Origin: Anaerolineales bacterium
Lineage (GTDB): Bacteria; Chloroflexota; Anaerolineae; Anaerolineales; Villigracilaceae
Assembly: GCA_020847355.1 (NCBI GenBank)
Contig: JADLCG010000056.1
Location: 1-15,784, forward strand
DNA: 15,784 nt
Direction of reading: 5' to 3'
Position 1 is the stretch's first letter; the number at the start of each line of letters is the position of its first letter. Made by a program: the position numbers and the translations under genes. The notes below the pieces were generated by a model. That model was not told where the DNA came from, ran no database searches, and worked only from the letters and a program-made list of their open reading frames with translations. Positions 1-7,693 of the stretch are shown here, one piece after another.

Positions 1-786
1 ATGCACGCCGTGAGCGGCGATAGTATTAGGACCCAGAATACCGTGCTTTTGCAAGCGATCCATTACGCGCAGGTTGCTTTTCTTGAGGCTGTCGTACTCA
101 TCCGCTTCATGTTCGGCGACATGAATATGAAAGCCGATTTCATCCGGTACGTTTGCGCGGCAAGCCTGTAAGGTGATGCCTGAAAGCGTCAGACTGGCGT
201 GCAAGCCAAAGGTCGCGGCGAGGCGCGGATGCGGGTTTGTCCGCAGGCGTTTTAGGAAACGTATATTCTCGTTAATTCCATCGTTGGCTTTTTCTAATCC
301 ATCGCGATCGGTCACTTCGTAGCATAATACGCCGCGCAATCCGCTTTTATCTACCGCATCGGCAATTTGATCGAGCGAGCCGTCAATGGCGTTGGGCGAG
401 GCGTGATGATCAATCAGCGTGGTTGTGCCGTGTTTGATCGCGTCCACAAGGCTGATTAATGCGGAATAGCGCACGGCTTCCGCATCGAGCGAACGGTCGA
501 GGGGCCACCACAACTTTTGCAGAATCTCAGGGAAGTCTTTTGGCGCTTCGCCGGGGATTGCCAGCCCGCGTGAAAAAGCGCCGTAGAAATGCGTGTGTGC
601 GCAAATTCCGCCGGGCATAATGTATTGACCATTTGCGTCGGTGGGTTTGGCTTTTGGATATTTCGCGGTTAGCGCTTTGGTTGTGCCAATCTCTTTGATG
701 CGATCGCCGACGATGTAAATTGCGTGATTTTCCAAAATTCGATTTGGACTTTCCCACGTGATGAGGTTGGCGTTGGTAATCAGCAT
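1..786 (-). CDS. ssnA: SsnA-type amidohydrolase, 3' part missing
   Basis: Metal-dependent hydrolase of the amidohydrolase superfamily (ATZ/TRZ, cytosine deaminase and chlorohydrolase branch), closest by eye to the putative aminohydrolase SsnA. 262 residues are visible and the frame is open to the window edge; the family is about 440 residues, so roughly 180 C-terminal residues are missing. Seen: the metal-binding HTH (H64, H66) in CAHTHFYGAF, the characteristic GEAPKDFPEILQKLWWPLD stretch at 79-97, TTTLIDHHASPNAIDGSL at 121-138, a second metal ligand in HIHVAEHE (H220/H222), and AHGVH (H259) at the edge. The ATG lies one base after the stop of the upstream NACHT gene, with no Shine-Dalgarno of its own, so translation is probably coupled. 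In other bacteria ssnA often sits with selenium-dependent molybdenum hydroxylase genes; none is visible here. The true substrate is unknown. Confidence 0.88.
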   Translation of the reverse strand, partial: MLITNANLITWESPNRILENHAIYIVGDRIKEIGTTKALTAKYPKAKPTDANGQYIMPGGICAHTHFYGAFSRGLAIPGEAPKDFPEILQKLWWPLDRSLDAEAVRYSALISLVDAIKHGTTTLIDHHASPNAIDGSLDQIADAVDKSGLRGVLCYEVTDRDGLEKANDGINENIRFLKRLRTNPHPRLAATFGLHASLTLSGITLQACRANVPDEIGFHIHVAEHEADEYDSLKKSNLRVMDRLQKHGILGPNTIAAHGVH

Positions 787-787
787 A

Positions 788-3370
788 TTAATTTAATCCA
801 AGTTGGGTTGGGTCGGGGAGTTTAACGCCGGAAGCGCCGATTTCCCAAAGAATATTGAATGCGGCTTCGCGTAATTCAGGATCGTCCTTATACATCGCGT
901 GATACAACTGCGTGACGACGCCTTCAGTGGGCGCGAATTTGAGATACGGCAAAGCGGCAAGGCGCGTTTCGGGAACTTCGCTTTTGAGCGCTTGCAAGAG
1001 AATATCGGTGGCGGGAGTTCCGGGCGAAATCCCCACGCCTTGCTTGCTGGCGAATTCGATCAGCCACGGAGAATCAGACGGGGCTTTGAGTTTATGCGGC
1101 GCGCGCGCGGCGATGTTCGTTTTTGCATCCAGCACTTCGGTGGCGGCGTTGCGCACAACCCATTGTTCATCTGCAATCTGGATTTTTTGCAAGGCTTCAA
1201 TCGCCCACGCATCTTCAAGCCGCCCCAAGCCGTAAGCGATGGCGCGGCGCAGGAGTATATCTGCATGTTCCATGCCTTCTTTGAGCACCGCGTGACCTTC
1301 TGCGGGGTCTTCGGCAAGGGCTTCGGCGGCGGCGCGGCGCACGTCTTCATCGCCGCTTAATAACGTGTGCGCGACCAATTCCAGCGCTTCGTTTGTGCCG
1401 ATTGAAACCAGCGCTAAACAGGCGGCGCGGCGGACGGAAATGCTCGGCGCGTTGAGCGTTTGCGAAAGGACTTGTACGGCTTTTGTGTCTTTGATTGCGC
1501 CCAAGCCTAAAACTGCTAATTGAACTAACTCAAAGGCTGTGCCGCTTGCAAATTGACGGAAGAGCGGCGCGGCATTGGCATCGTTGCTATAAACGAACGC
1601 CGCCATCGCTTGTCCGCGCACGCCAAGCGGAATGCCCTCGGTTTGCAGGATCGCGGCTAATGAGCCAAATAGCTTTCCGCGCCACGGGGCGTTTTTGGGC
1701 GCATCGCGCAGGAAGCGCGCCGCGCTCATCAGCGGACGGTGCATGGGCAGGCGCGAAAATTCCAGCATGGATTGAACGAGTTTGCTGGCGTCGCCGAATG
1801 CGGCGAAGTAACGCATGGCGAGGTATTTGCCCGCCCAATCGGTTTGTTCGAGGATTTGATCTTCGGCGTTGTAATTGGTCATGGCGCGTCCGGCTAAATA
1901 ACCGGCGAAGATCGGGTGGATAAATTTCATGCGATGATGCGGATAGCTGACTAATAAACCGCTGGCGACCATTTTGCTCAGCAATCCATAAGTGGGCGTG
2001 GCGACTTTCTCCGCTTTTTTATCGCCGGCTGGTTGTTCTTCGGCGGCTGGCGCATCGTTTGTTTGCGCTTTTAGTTCGCCGGTTTTGAGTTTTAGCTCTC
2101 CAGTTTTGAGTTTTAATTCGCCGGTTTGCCCGGGGATTTTTTCTTCGGCAGGCTCAAATGAGCGAACCCAAGCGCGCGCCTTGCGCGGATCGAATACGGC
2201 TTGCGCGCTTAAGGTCGCTTGCATGGCTAGAGTCTCCAGCGCGGCGAGCGGCGTGTTGGGCGGGGCGATGCGCCGAATGTGCGAAGCGAGCCCCTCTAAC
2301 ACATGCGGACCTAAACTGTCGCCTGCGTACGCGCCCCAAGCTTTGAGCGTCAGTTCGAGCGGAGTCAAATTTGAATTGTCTGTACCCAGCCAGATGTTAA
2401 GTAGGAGCGGGTCAACTTGTTGCGCGCCAGTTTGCGCCCAGCTTTCCATGCTGACGGTTTGCGTCCAGAGTTCGCCCCATTGGCGAATGAAAGTCTCATG
2501 GCGTTTTGTAGACCAAGTCGCCAAGGTCAGCGGAGCGAAGCCCAGCGAAATTAATCCGTCCAGATATTCGGGCGAGCCGGTGGTGATAATTTTATTTTGC
2601 GGGAAGAGTTTGATCAGCAATTTGAAATATTCGCTGACCACTTGTTGCTCGGCGGCGGTGATTTCATCGTAACCGTCTATCAGTAAGAGCGCGTTCCCGC
2701 CTTTGAAGACGCCTTGAATAAAGGCAGGCAGACGACCTAAATCGAACATGGAGGCATTTTCTGAAAATGCTTCTGTGATGGGCGTGAGCGCATTTTTTTC
2801 GTCAGCGGCGGGGAGTCTTAAATCTGCAACGTGTAAAAGAAAGGGAACGGCTTCTTGCAATGCGCCCATTTCAGCGCTGCGGTTGGCGAGTAAGGAAGCG
2901 AGATGCGCGAGCGCGACGCTTTTCCCAATGCCCGGCTGACCAATAATGACCAAATTGGAATTTCCCGCCAGCGCTTGGGGCAGGGTGAGCGTTTGCACGC
3001 CAAAGGTCGAGCCAATTTCGGGCCAAGTTGGCAAATATGGCACGGTCTGAGAAATTATGTCTTCAAAAACTGGCGCTTCGCCGGGTTCAACAATCGGCTT
3101 GGGCGCAAAGACGAGCGGCGTTTGGAGAATTTCATCCAACGCGAAGAGCGGCGCGGCAAGGTGCATACCTTGCGCTCGGCGTAAAGTATTGCGCCGATGA
3201 TTTTCTTCAACAGCGGTAGACTTTCGAGATTGGGCAACTTCGCTTTTTTCTTTTATGCCGCTACGAATTTCGCGCCATAATGGGCGCGCGCGCGAAAGTA
3301 ACCACCAGAAAACAGAGGCGGAAATAAAACCTGCAAAAAATGAAAAAGGATCAAATCCGAAAATAAACAT
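788..3370 (-). CDS. Membrane-anchored NACHT NTPase with C-terminal HEAT-like repeats
   Basis: An 860-residue STAND-type NTPase. In order: one N-terminal membrane segment (about residues 8-26) followed by many Arg/Lys, placing the rest in the cytoplasm; NACHT domain from about 135 with Walker A GQPGIGKS (144-151), Walker B LLLIDGYDE (228-236) and a sensor-like ITTGSPEY (262-269); helical region; a threefold 7-residue repeat (414-434) in a charged linker; a winged-helix-like segment with FIHPIFAGYLAGR (483-495), as in STAND proteins; then alpha-helical HEAT-like repeats at about 570-750 and 785-850, with recurring VRRAA/LRRAIAYGLG patterns. STAND NTPases are signal-dependent switches in which the repeat domain senses a ligand or partner. 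No effector domain is recognisable, so the output is unknown. It sits between a zinc-ribbon gene (3 nt upstream) and ssnA (1 nt downstream). Architecture is certain; a link to phage defence is only a possibility. Confidence 0.85.
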   Translation of the reverse strand: MFIFGFDPFSFFAGFISASVFWWLLSRARPLWREIRSGIKEKSEVAQSRKSTAVEENHRRNTLRRAQGMHLAAPLFALDEILQTPLVFAPKPIVEPGEAPVFEDIISQTVPYLPTWPEIGSTFGVQTLTLPQALAGNSNLVIIGQPGIGKSVALAHLASLLANRSAEMGALQEAVPFLLHVADLRLPAADEKNALTPITEAFSENASMFDLGRLPAFIQGVFKGGNALLLIDGYDEITAAEQQVVSEYFKLLIKLFPQNKIITTGSPEYLDGLISLGFAPLTLATWSTKRHETFIRQWGELWTQTVSMESWAQTGAQQVDPLLLNIWLGTDNSNLTPLELTLKAWGAYAGDSLGPHVLEGLASHIRRIAPPNTPLAALETLAMQATLSAQAVFDPRKARAWVRSFEPAEEKIPGQTGELKLKTGELKLKTGELKAQTNDAPAAEEQPAGDKKAEKVATPTYGLLSKMVASGLLVSYPHHRMKFIHPIFAGYLAGRAMTNYNAEDQILEQTDWAGKYLAMRYFAAFGDASKLVQSMLEFSRLPMHRPLMSAARFLRDAPKNAPWRGKLFGSLAAILQTEGIPLGVRGQAMAAFVYSNDANAAPLFRQFASGTAFELVQLAVLGLGAIKDTKAVQVLSQTLNAPSISVRRAACLALVSIGTNEALELVAHTLLSGDEDVRRAAAEALAEDPAEGHAVLKEGMEHADILLRRAIAYGLGRLEDAWAIEALQKIQIADEQWVVRNAATEVLDAKTNIAARAPHKLKAPSDSPWLIEFASKQGVGISPGTPATDILLQALKSEVPETRLAALPYLKFAPTEGVVTQLYHAMYKDDPELREAAFNILWEIGASGVKLPDPTQLGLN
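2069..2131 (-). repeat. Three tandem 21-bp units inside the NACHT gene
   Basis: Three adjacent 21-bp units (2069-2089, 2090-2110, 2111-2131) with a few substitutions. Each encodes seven residues ending in TGELK (protein residues 414-434). Because the unit is a multiple of three, copy number can change without breaking the frame. It lies in the linker between the NACHT helical region and the winged-helix/HEAT part. Confidence 0.85.
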
Positions 3371-3373
3371 TCG

Positions 3374-4075
3374 TCAACTCGCGTATAAAATTCTACCGCA
3401 GGATGGGCAGTGTGCCAGTTGTTTGGCGGATTTCGCATTTTGTTGTAATGCGGCGGTCAAAGTTGCGCCGCACGAGGCGCAAGAGCTTTCTGAAAATTCA
3501 GTCACCGCCACGCCGCGTTTTTGTTGGCGCAAATCTTTATAAATCGTCAATAAGTTGAGTTCGATTGGCTTTTCTGAAGCGTCGCGTTCTTGGCTTAAGC
3601 GTTCTAAATCTTTGATCAATTTAGATTGTTCGTCTAGCAGAGCTTTATGTTCGCCGTTTAATTTGGATTGAATTGACTCAAGCCCGCTCCGCGCCGCGCT
3701 CAAAGCGGATTCAGCGTCTTCGGCTTTGACCAACGCTTCGAGTTCTCGCTCTTCGAGCGCGCCGAGATGTTTTTTCAGCGAAGCCGATTCTTTTTGTAAA
3801 TCTTGCAGTTCTTTTGGATTGTGAACGCCGCCGCCGTATAAGCTGGATTCGGTTTGTTCGATCTTTATTTTTTGCGCCTGAACTTCAGCTTCGGCAGATT
3901 TCAAAATCCGCTTTGCGGATTGCGTTTCACCCTGAGCGGATTCGACCAGCGCCAGAGCTTTCTTTAATTCCAAATCGTTTTCCAGCGTCTTGCGAATTTT
4001 CTGCAATTGCAAGTTAGCCCGATCCAATTGGCTGTCTACTTGTTGCAGGCGAAAAAGTCCCAGTGAAGCGCTCAT
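3374..4075 (-). CDS. Zinc-ribbon coiled-coil protein (zf-RING_7/DUF164, CdsZ/FlgZ-like)
   Basis: A 233-residue protein of the family that includes Chlamydia CT398 (CdsZ) and Helicobacter HP0958 (FlgZ). Residues 1-185 are almost wholly heptad-like, Lys/Glu/Gln-rich helix (antiparallel coiled coil), interrupted by the family hallmark SLYGGGVHNPKELQDLQKE (78-96). A C-terminal zinc ribbon has CASC (C199, C202) and CPSC (C223, C226). Relatives act as adaptors or chaperones of secretion and sigma-54 systems, but in most bacteria the function is unknown. The frame is open up to 4168, but that extension would overlap the preceding gene and cross a -10 box. The ATG at 4075 gives the normal family N-terminus. 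First gene of the operon with the NACHT gene (3 nt gap) and ssnA. Confidence 0.9.
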   Translation of the reverse strand: MSASLGLFRLQQVDSQLDRANLQLQKIRKTLENDLELKKALALVESAQGETQSAKRILKSAEAEVQAQKIKIEQTESSLYGGGVHNPKELQDLQKESASLKKHLGALEERELEALVKAEDAESALSAARSGLESIQSKLNGEHKALLDEQSKLIKDLERLSQERDASEKPIELNLLTIYKDLRQQKRGVAVTEFSESSCASCGATLTAALQQNAKSAKQLAHCPSCGRILYAS

Positions 4076-4082
4076 AAGTTTA

Positions 4083-4088
4083 ATTATA
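4083..4088 (-). promoter_or_regulatory. -10 box (TATAAT) of the zinc-ribbon/NACHT/ssnA operon, leaderless type
   Basis: A perfect TATAAT on the minus strand, exactly 7 nt before the ATG at 4075, within the 40-nt gap after the serine peptidase gene. A transcript starting about 7 nt downstream of the -10 box would begin at or next to the A of the ATG, so the mRNA would be leaderless. No clear TTGACA is seen at -35. The same spacing occurs at two other starts in this window. Confidence 0.7.
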
Positions 4089-4115
4089 CTCTCCGCGCTT
4101 ATAAAATGCGCTGTT

Positions 4116-5606
4116 TTATTGCGGCGTAATATTGTAGTAGTTATAAATCGCTTTGGCGAGATTTGCAATTAATGGATTGGTGATGTCCCAAACATTGTTG
4201 AGCGGGTGATAAGTGTAAACCGAGAGGACGAAATTTCCGCCGGAGGTGTAAACAATGCCGGCGTCGCTAATGTCGTGTACCGTTCCGTCCGAAGCGGGGA
4301 CGTAGCCATGTTTGTGAGGGACGAGCGTCCCGTCCGGCACGCCGCCTTGAATGAGCGCGCCGAGTTTATCCTGCGCCATAAAGTCAATCAGCATTTGGCA
4401 AGCAGTTCCGTTGATTTTATCTGGAAAAGCCGCAACCAAAGCGCCGCCGCCAGTTTGGGCGCATTGATAAATATCCGTGAGCAGAGAACCCATTTCGGCG
4501 GGCGTGGTTTGCGAATAGGGGTCAGGATCGGTAAATACATCGGTGCGCGAATTCCCCGGCGTGACGGGTCTAACCGCCAGCATCGGCGCGCCTAAATAGA
4601 AAAATCCATTGATGAAGGTGCTGGTCAACCCCAGCGTTTTCATATTTTCAGTGACGATCAACGGGCCGATGTTTGGGTCAATGCCGCCGAGGACAATATC
4701 GGTCGCGGTGTTATCCGATTTACCTAACACGCGCGAGATCGTCGCAGTTGTGCCTGCGTCTAAATTACTGCCGCGATTGATCAAATACGAAGCCACGATT
4801 GGAACTTTGATCGTGCTGGACGCGGTAAAGGCAATGTCCGGCTCGGTTGGAATCTCTTGTTTGTTTTGAATTGAAAAGTGAATCTCTTGTCCGGTTTGTA
4901 AATCCACCATGTACAAACCGATCAAACCGTCAAAATCCGAAACTGTGATGATTTGTTTGAGCAGAATTTCGAGGCTGTCAATTGTGGGGCGCGCCGCAGT
5001 GGTGCGGCTGAAGGTTAATGTGATCGAGCGATTGTTTGGCGATTTCAACGCATCGGTGATCAATAAAACGGCACGGTTGATGTCTAAAGTTTTGCCGGGC
5101 GCGCCGGGTAAAAAAGTAGTCCCGCCCGGGACGGGTTGCGCCGGCGTGGGCGGCTCATCATACCGCGCCGCAATTTCATTTTGCAAATAGCCGCGCAAAC
5201 GCTCTTCGGAAATTGAAGCGGCTAACGGAATTTGGATTCCGCTTCGGTTGCGATTCCAAAGATAATCCCAAAACCCGCCCCAAAACGAGCCGCCGGTGCG
5301 ATTCTGATCCGCCGCGGCGAGCATACTGTCGGAGTTCAATTCAAAGCCGACTAAGTCTGGGTCAATTTGAATCAAGCCTTCGCCATACTTAACTTCGATC
5401 GGCGAAGCGTAAACTTCCAGCAAACGTTCGGATGCCTGTAGCGGAGATAAACCGCCGACAGGCACGCCGCCAACCGTCATCCCGGCTGGGTAGCTATTGC
5501 GCTGACGACTATATCCAATTAATGCGGTGATGCCGATGATCGCCGCCGCGATTAAAAATAAAAGGGAAACGCCCCGCAGGATGGTATTTGTATTTCGATT
5601 TCTCAA
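4116..5606 (-). CDS. Membrane-anchored serine peptidase, beta-lactamase/DD-peptidase fold (PF13354-like)
   Basis: About 496 residues from the TTG start chosen here. One membrane segment (about 8-32) tethers an extracellular part. Next comes a VanW-type/PG_binding_4-like domain (GVPVGGLSPLQAS, then repeated beta structure), then a serine-hydrolase domain with SxxK as S264-T-I-K267, SDN at 297-299 and KHG at 432-434 in place of KTG. A TTP segment (TTPAEMGSLL) matches class A enzymes, but the ExxLN deacylation motif of the omega loop is not visible. A DD-peptidase or cell-wall role is therefore more likely than beta-lactam resistance. Start: an ATG at 5645 is in frame, but the -10 box TATACT covers its codons 2-4. 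GGAGG (5611-5615) lies 4 nt before TTG 5604-5606, so TTG is preferred. Possible monocistronic unit, divergent from proline dehydrogenase. Confidence 0.85.
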   Translation of the reverse strand: MRNRNTNTILRGVSLLFLIAAAIIGITALIGYSRQRNSYPAGMTVGGVPVGGLSPLQASERLLEVYASPIEVKYGEGLIQIDPDLVGFELNSDSMLAAADQNRTGGSFWGGFWDYLWNRNRSGIQIPLAASISEERLRGYLQNEIAARYDEPPTPAQPVPGGTTFLPGAPGKTLDINRAVLLITDALKSPNNRSITLTFSRTTAARPTIDSLEILLKQIITVSDFDGLIGLYMVDLQTGQEIHFSIQNKQEIPTEPDIAFTASSTIKVPIVASYLINRGSNLDAGTTATISRVLGKSDNTATDIVLGGIDPNIGPLIVTENMKTLGLTSTFINGFFYLGAPMLAVRPVTPGNSRTDVFTDPDPYSQTTPAEMGSLLTDIYQCAQTGGGALVAAFPDKINGTACQMLIDFMAQDKLGALIQGGVPDGTLVPHKHGYVPASDGTVHDISDAGIVYTSGGNFVLSVYTYHPLNNVWDITNPLIANLAKAIYNYYNITPQ

Positions 5607-5610
5607 TGCG

Positions 5611-5641
5611 CCTCCAGAAATTGCGTGTCTTAAAAAGTATA
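5611..5641 (-). promoter_or_regulatory. Promoter -10 and Shine-Dalgarno that decide the TTG start of the serine peptidase
   Basis: On the minus strand TATACT (5636-5641) is a good -10 box, giving a start near 5629. GGAGG follows at 5611-5615, then four bases and TTG. No convincing -35 box. The upstream ATG at 5645 would lie outside the transcript. Confidence 0.55.
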
Positions 5642-5663
5642 ACATACCAAAATAAAGCGCCTG

Positions 5664-5672
5664 TGCTAGAAT
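5664..5672 (+). promoter_or_regulatory. Extended -10 promoter of proline dehydrogenase
   Basis: TG-C-TAGAAT: TG at 5664-5665 and TAGAAT at 5667-5672, a standard extended -10 that needs little -35. Transcription would start near 5680, leaving a leader of about 48 nt before the ATG at 5728. Confidence 0.5.
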
Positions 5673-5727
5673 AGGAGCGTATTTTTTTAAGCCGGTAAGT
5701 TGGCTATCTTATTTTGAAGGGATCGCA

Positions 5728-6687
5728 ATGTTCCGATCTTTTTTGATTTATCTTTCTAAAGCCGCTTGGGCGCAAAAATTAACCACCAGTTGGGGATTTG
5801 CTTGGAAGACCGCTTCGCGTTTTGTGGCGGGGACGAAATTATCCGAAGCTATGAAAGTCGTCGGCGAATTGAACGCCAAAGGCATCAACGTCACGCTGGA
5901 TTGTTTGGGCGAGCATACGAACACGCCGGACGAAGCGCAACAAGCCACCGATGAAATCTTCGCGACTCTCGACGCGCTCGGAGCGGATCCTGCCGCGAGG
6001 AGCAACATCTCGATCAAGTTGACTCAAATTGGGATGGGCTTGGATGAAAGTTTGTGCGCCGAAAACCTTGAGCGCATTCTGGCGCGCGCCAAGCAAAACA
6101 AAACTTTTGTCCGCTTGGATATTGAAGATACGCCGTATACGGATAAGACCATCAATCTGTATTATGCAATGCGCGAGAAAGGCTACGAAAATATCGGCGT
6201 GGCGCTTCAAGCCTATTTGTATCGTTCTGAAGCGGACATGCGCCGCTTACTGCAAAACAAGACGCATATTCGCATTGTCAAGGGCGCATATAATGAACCG
6301 CCTGAAAAAGCCTTCCCTAAAAAAGCGGACGTGGACGCCAATTATGATCTGTTGGCGAAGATTCTGCTCGACGCTTCACATGCGAATCAATCCGCTTTGT
6401 CTAAAGATGGGCGCGTGCCGCCGCTTCCGGCAATTGCCTCGCATGATGAAAAACGCATTGCCTTTGCCAAGCAATACGCCGAGAAGATTGGGCTGGCTAA
6501 AACCGGACTTGAATTTCAAATGCTCTACGGCATTCGGCGGGATTTACAGGAGCAACTCGCGCAGGAAGGCTATTCGGTTCGAGTTTACGTTCCGTTTGGC
6601 GCGCAATGGTATCCATACTTTATGCGGCGGCTGGCGGAAAAACCAGCAAACGTCTGGTTCTTTGTATCCAACTTCTTCAAAGGATAA
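5728..6687 (+). CDS. putB: Proline dehydrogenase (monofunctional, FAD-dependent)
   Basis: A 319-residue enzyme that oxidises L-proline to 1-pyrroline-5-carboxylate and passes electrons through FAD to the respiratory chain. Family motifs of the TIM-barrel: SIKLTQIG (95-102), VALQAYLYRS (158-167), RIVKGAY (182-188, with the flavin-binding Lys185), ASHDE (237-241), EFQMLYGIRR (262-271), VYVPFG (286-291) and YPYFMRRLAEKPAN (295-308). These cover the usual flavin and proline sites. Length fits monofunctional PutB/PRODH proteins, with no P5C-dehydrogenase domain attached and no putA partner in the window. ATG start preceded by GAAGGGA at suitable spacing. Monocistronic: own promoter upstream, strong terminator directly downstream. 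Confidence 0.95.
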   Translation: MFRSFLIYLSKAAWAQKLTTSWGFAWKTASRFVAGTKLSEAMKVVGELNAKGINVTLDCLGEHTNTPDEAQQATDEIFATLDALGADPAARSNISIKLTQIGMGLDESLCAENLERILARAKQNKTFVRLDIEDTPYTDKTINLYYAMREKGYENIGVALQAYLYRSEADMRRLLQNKTHIRIVKGAYNEPPEKAFPKKADVDANYDLLAKILLDASHANQSALSKDGRVPPLPAIASHDEKRIAFAKQYAEKIGLAKTGLEFQMLYGIRRDLQEQLAQEGYSVRVYVPFGAQWYPYFMRRLAEKPANVWFFVSNFFKG

Positions 6688-6691
6688 ATAT

Positions 6692-6725
6692 AAAAGAGCT
6701 TCATGGAATTCCATGAAGCTCTTTT
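6692..6725. terminator. Perfect 34-nt palindrome, bidirectional intrinsic terminator
   Basis: Two 17-nt arms with perfect complementarity, beginning AAAAGAGCTTCATGG and ending with the reverse complement in CTTTT, with no spacer. It lies between the converging ends of proline dehydrogenase (stop 6687) and the cation transporter (stop near 6742). The A-run at one side and T-run at the other give a U-tract after the hairpin on both strands. Confidence 0.9.
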
Positions 6726-6741
6726 GTTAGACGCTTGTAAA

Positions 6742-7668
6742 TTATTTTTTCTCTTCACGATCCAAAGTCACATCTTCCCACGAAGTAGGATCGTTCAGCG
6801 GTTCTAAATGCGTGAAGACGGTCGCGAAAGGCAGAGCCTGTCGAATGTCCGCTTCGATGCGCTCTAAAAGTTGATGCCCGCGTTGCACGCTCCAATGCCC
6901 CGGCACCAGCACATGCACAGAGACGAATCTGCGCGCGCCGGATTGTCTCGTCCGCAAGGCGTGATATTGCACATTTTTCTGCATGTGACTTTGCAGAATT
7001 TTATGCACGAGCGCCTGCTCATTGGGCGGCAATGCCGTATCCATTAAACCCAATACAGATTTACGAATAATCTGTATTCCAGACCAGACGATATTCGCCG
7101 CGACGAGCAGTGCAATTAGCGGATCTAAAATTTGCCAACCCGTTAGCGATACTAAGCCAATGCCGCCAATCACGCCCACGGAAGTCCACACATCGGTCAT
7201 TAGGTGATGTGAATTGGCTTCCAATGTAATAGATCGTTCGCGCTGGCTGGCGCGTAATAAAATTTGCGCGACCGCCAAATTGATCAGCGCGGCAAGCAGC
7301 GAAACGATGATACCCACGCCAACGGCTTCAAGCGGTTTTGGAGCGGTCAATCTTTGAAGCGCCGCCGCGCCAATGCTGATCGCCGCCGCGAGGATTAATG
7401 TCCCCTCGACGCTACTTGAAAAATATTCAGCCTTGCTGTGACCATATAAATGATCCTCGTCCGCCGGACGAGCGGCAATGCTCAACATCGCCAGCGCCAT
7501 CATTGCGCCCGCCAAATTCACAAACGATTCAAGCGCATCTGAAAGCAAACCGATTGAGCCCGTGACCCAATACGCAAGAGCTTTCAAGAAAATTGTCAAA
7601 AGCGCCGCGCCAATTGAGAGCCACGCAAAGCGGGTGAGCGCATTGCGCTTAGAGTTATTTTTTTTCAT
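6742..7668 (-). CDS. Cation diffusion facilitator (CDF) family metal/proton antiporter
   Basis: A 308-residue inner-membrane exporter from the ATG at 7668, with six membrane segments (about 12-200) and a cytoplasmic C-terminal domain (about 205-308) containing the typical VSVHVLVPGHWSVQRGH stretch. Transport site: TM5 has H155-x-x-x-D159. TM2 has SDALESFVN, so the usual second pair is E47 and N51 instead of two Asp or His/Asp. CDFs export Zn2+, Fe2+, Mn2+ or similar in exchange for protons; which metal cannot be read here. The frame is open up to 7743, but that would overlap the preceding gene by about 50 nt and add a charged, non-family tail. The 7668 start leaves 25 nt after the upstream stop. 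Neither start has a clear Shine-Dalgarno. Likely co-transcribed with the small gene upstream. Confidence 0.9.
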   Translation of the reverse strand: MKKNNSKRNALTRFAWLSIGAALLTIFLKALAYWVTGSIGLLSDALESFVNLAGAMMALAMLSIAARPADEDHLYGHSKAEYFSSSVEGTLILAAAISIGAAALQRLTAPKPLEAVGVGIIVSLLAALINLAVAQILLRASQRERSITLEANSHHLMTDVWTSVGVIGGIGLVSLTGWQILDPLIALLVAANIVWSGIQIIRKSVLGLMDTALPPNEQALVHKILQSHMQKNVQYHALRTRQSGARRFVSVHVLVPGHWSVQRGHQLLERIEADIRQALPFATVFTHLEPLNDPTSWEDVTLDREEKK

Positions 7669-7693
7669 AAGTTCAAATTTGAGTTGTGATGAA

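Noticed and set aside
1992..2672. 226-codon plus-strand frame opposite the NACHT gene
   Set aside because: Lies wholly antisense to the NACHT domain and linker, which have clear motifs; low-complexity Ser/Ala/Val product. A by-product of codon bias.
4076..4168. N-terminal extension of the zinc-ribbon protein to 4168
   Set aside because: Would overlap the end of the serine peptidase gene and contain the TATAAT box; the added residues do not fit the family.
6029..6730. 233-codon plus-strand frame overlapping proline dehydrogenase
   Set aside because: Proline dehydrogenase is unmistakable in the other frame; this product is rich in Cys, Met and Arg with no family pattern, and runs through the terminator.
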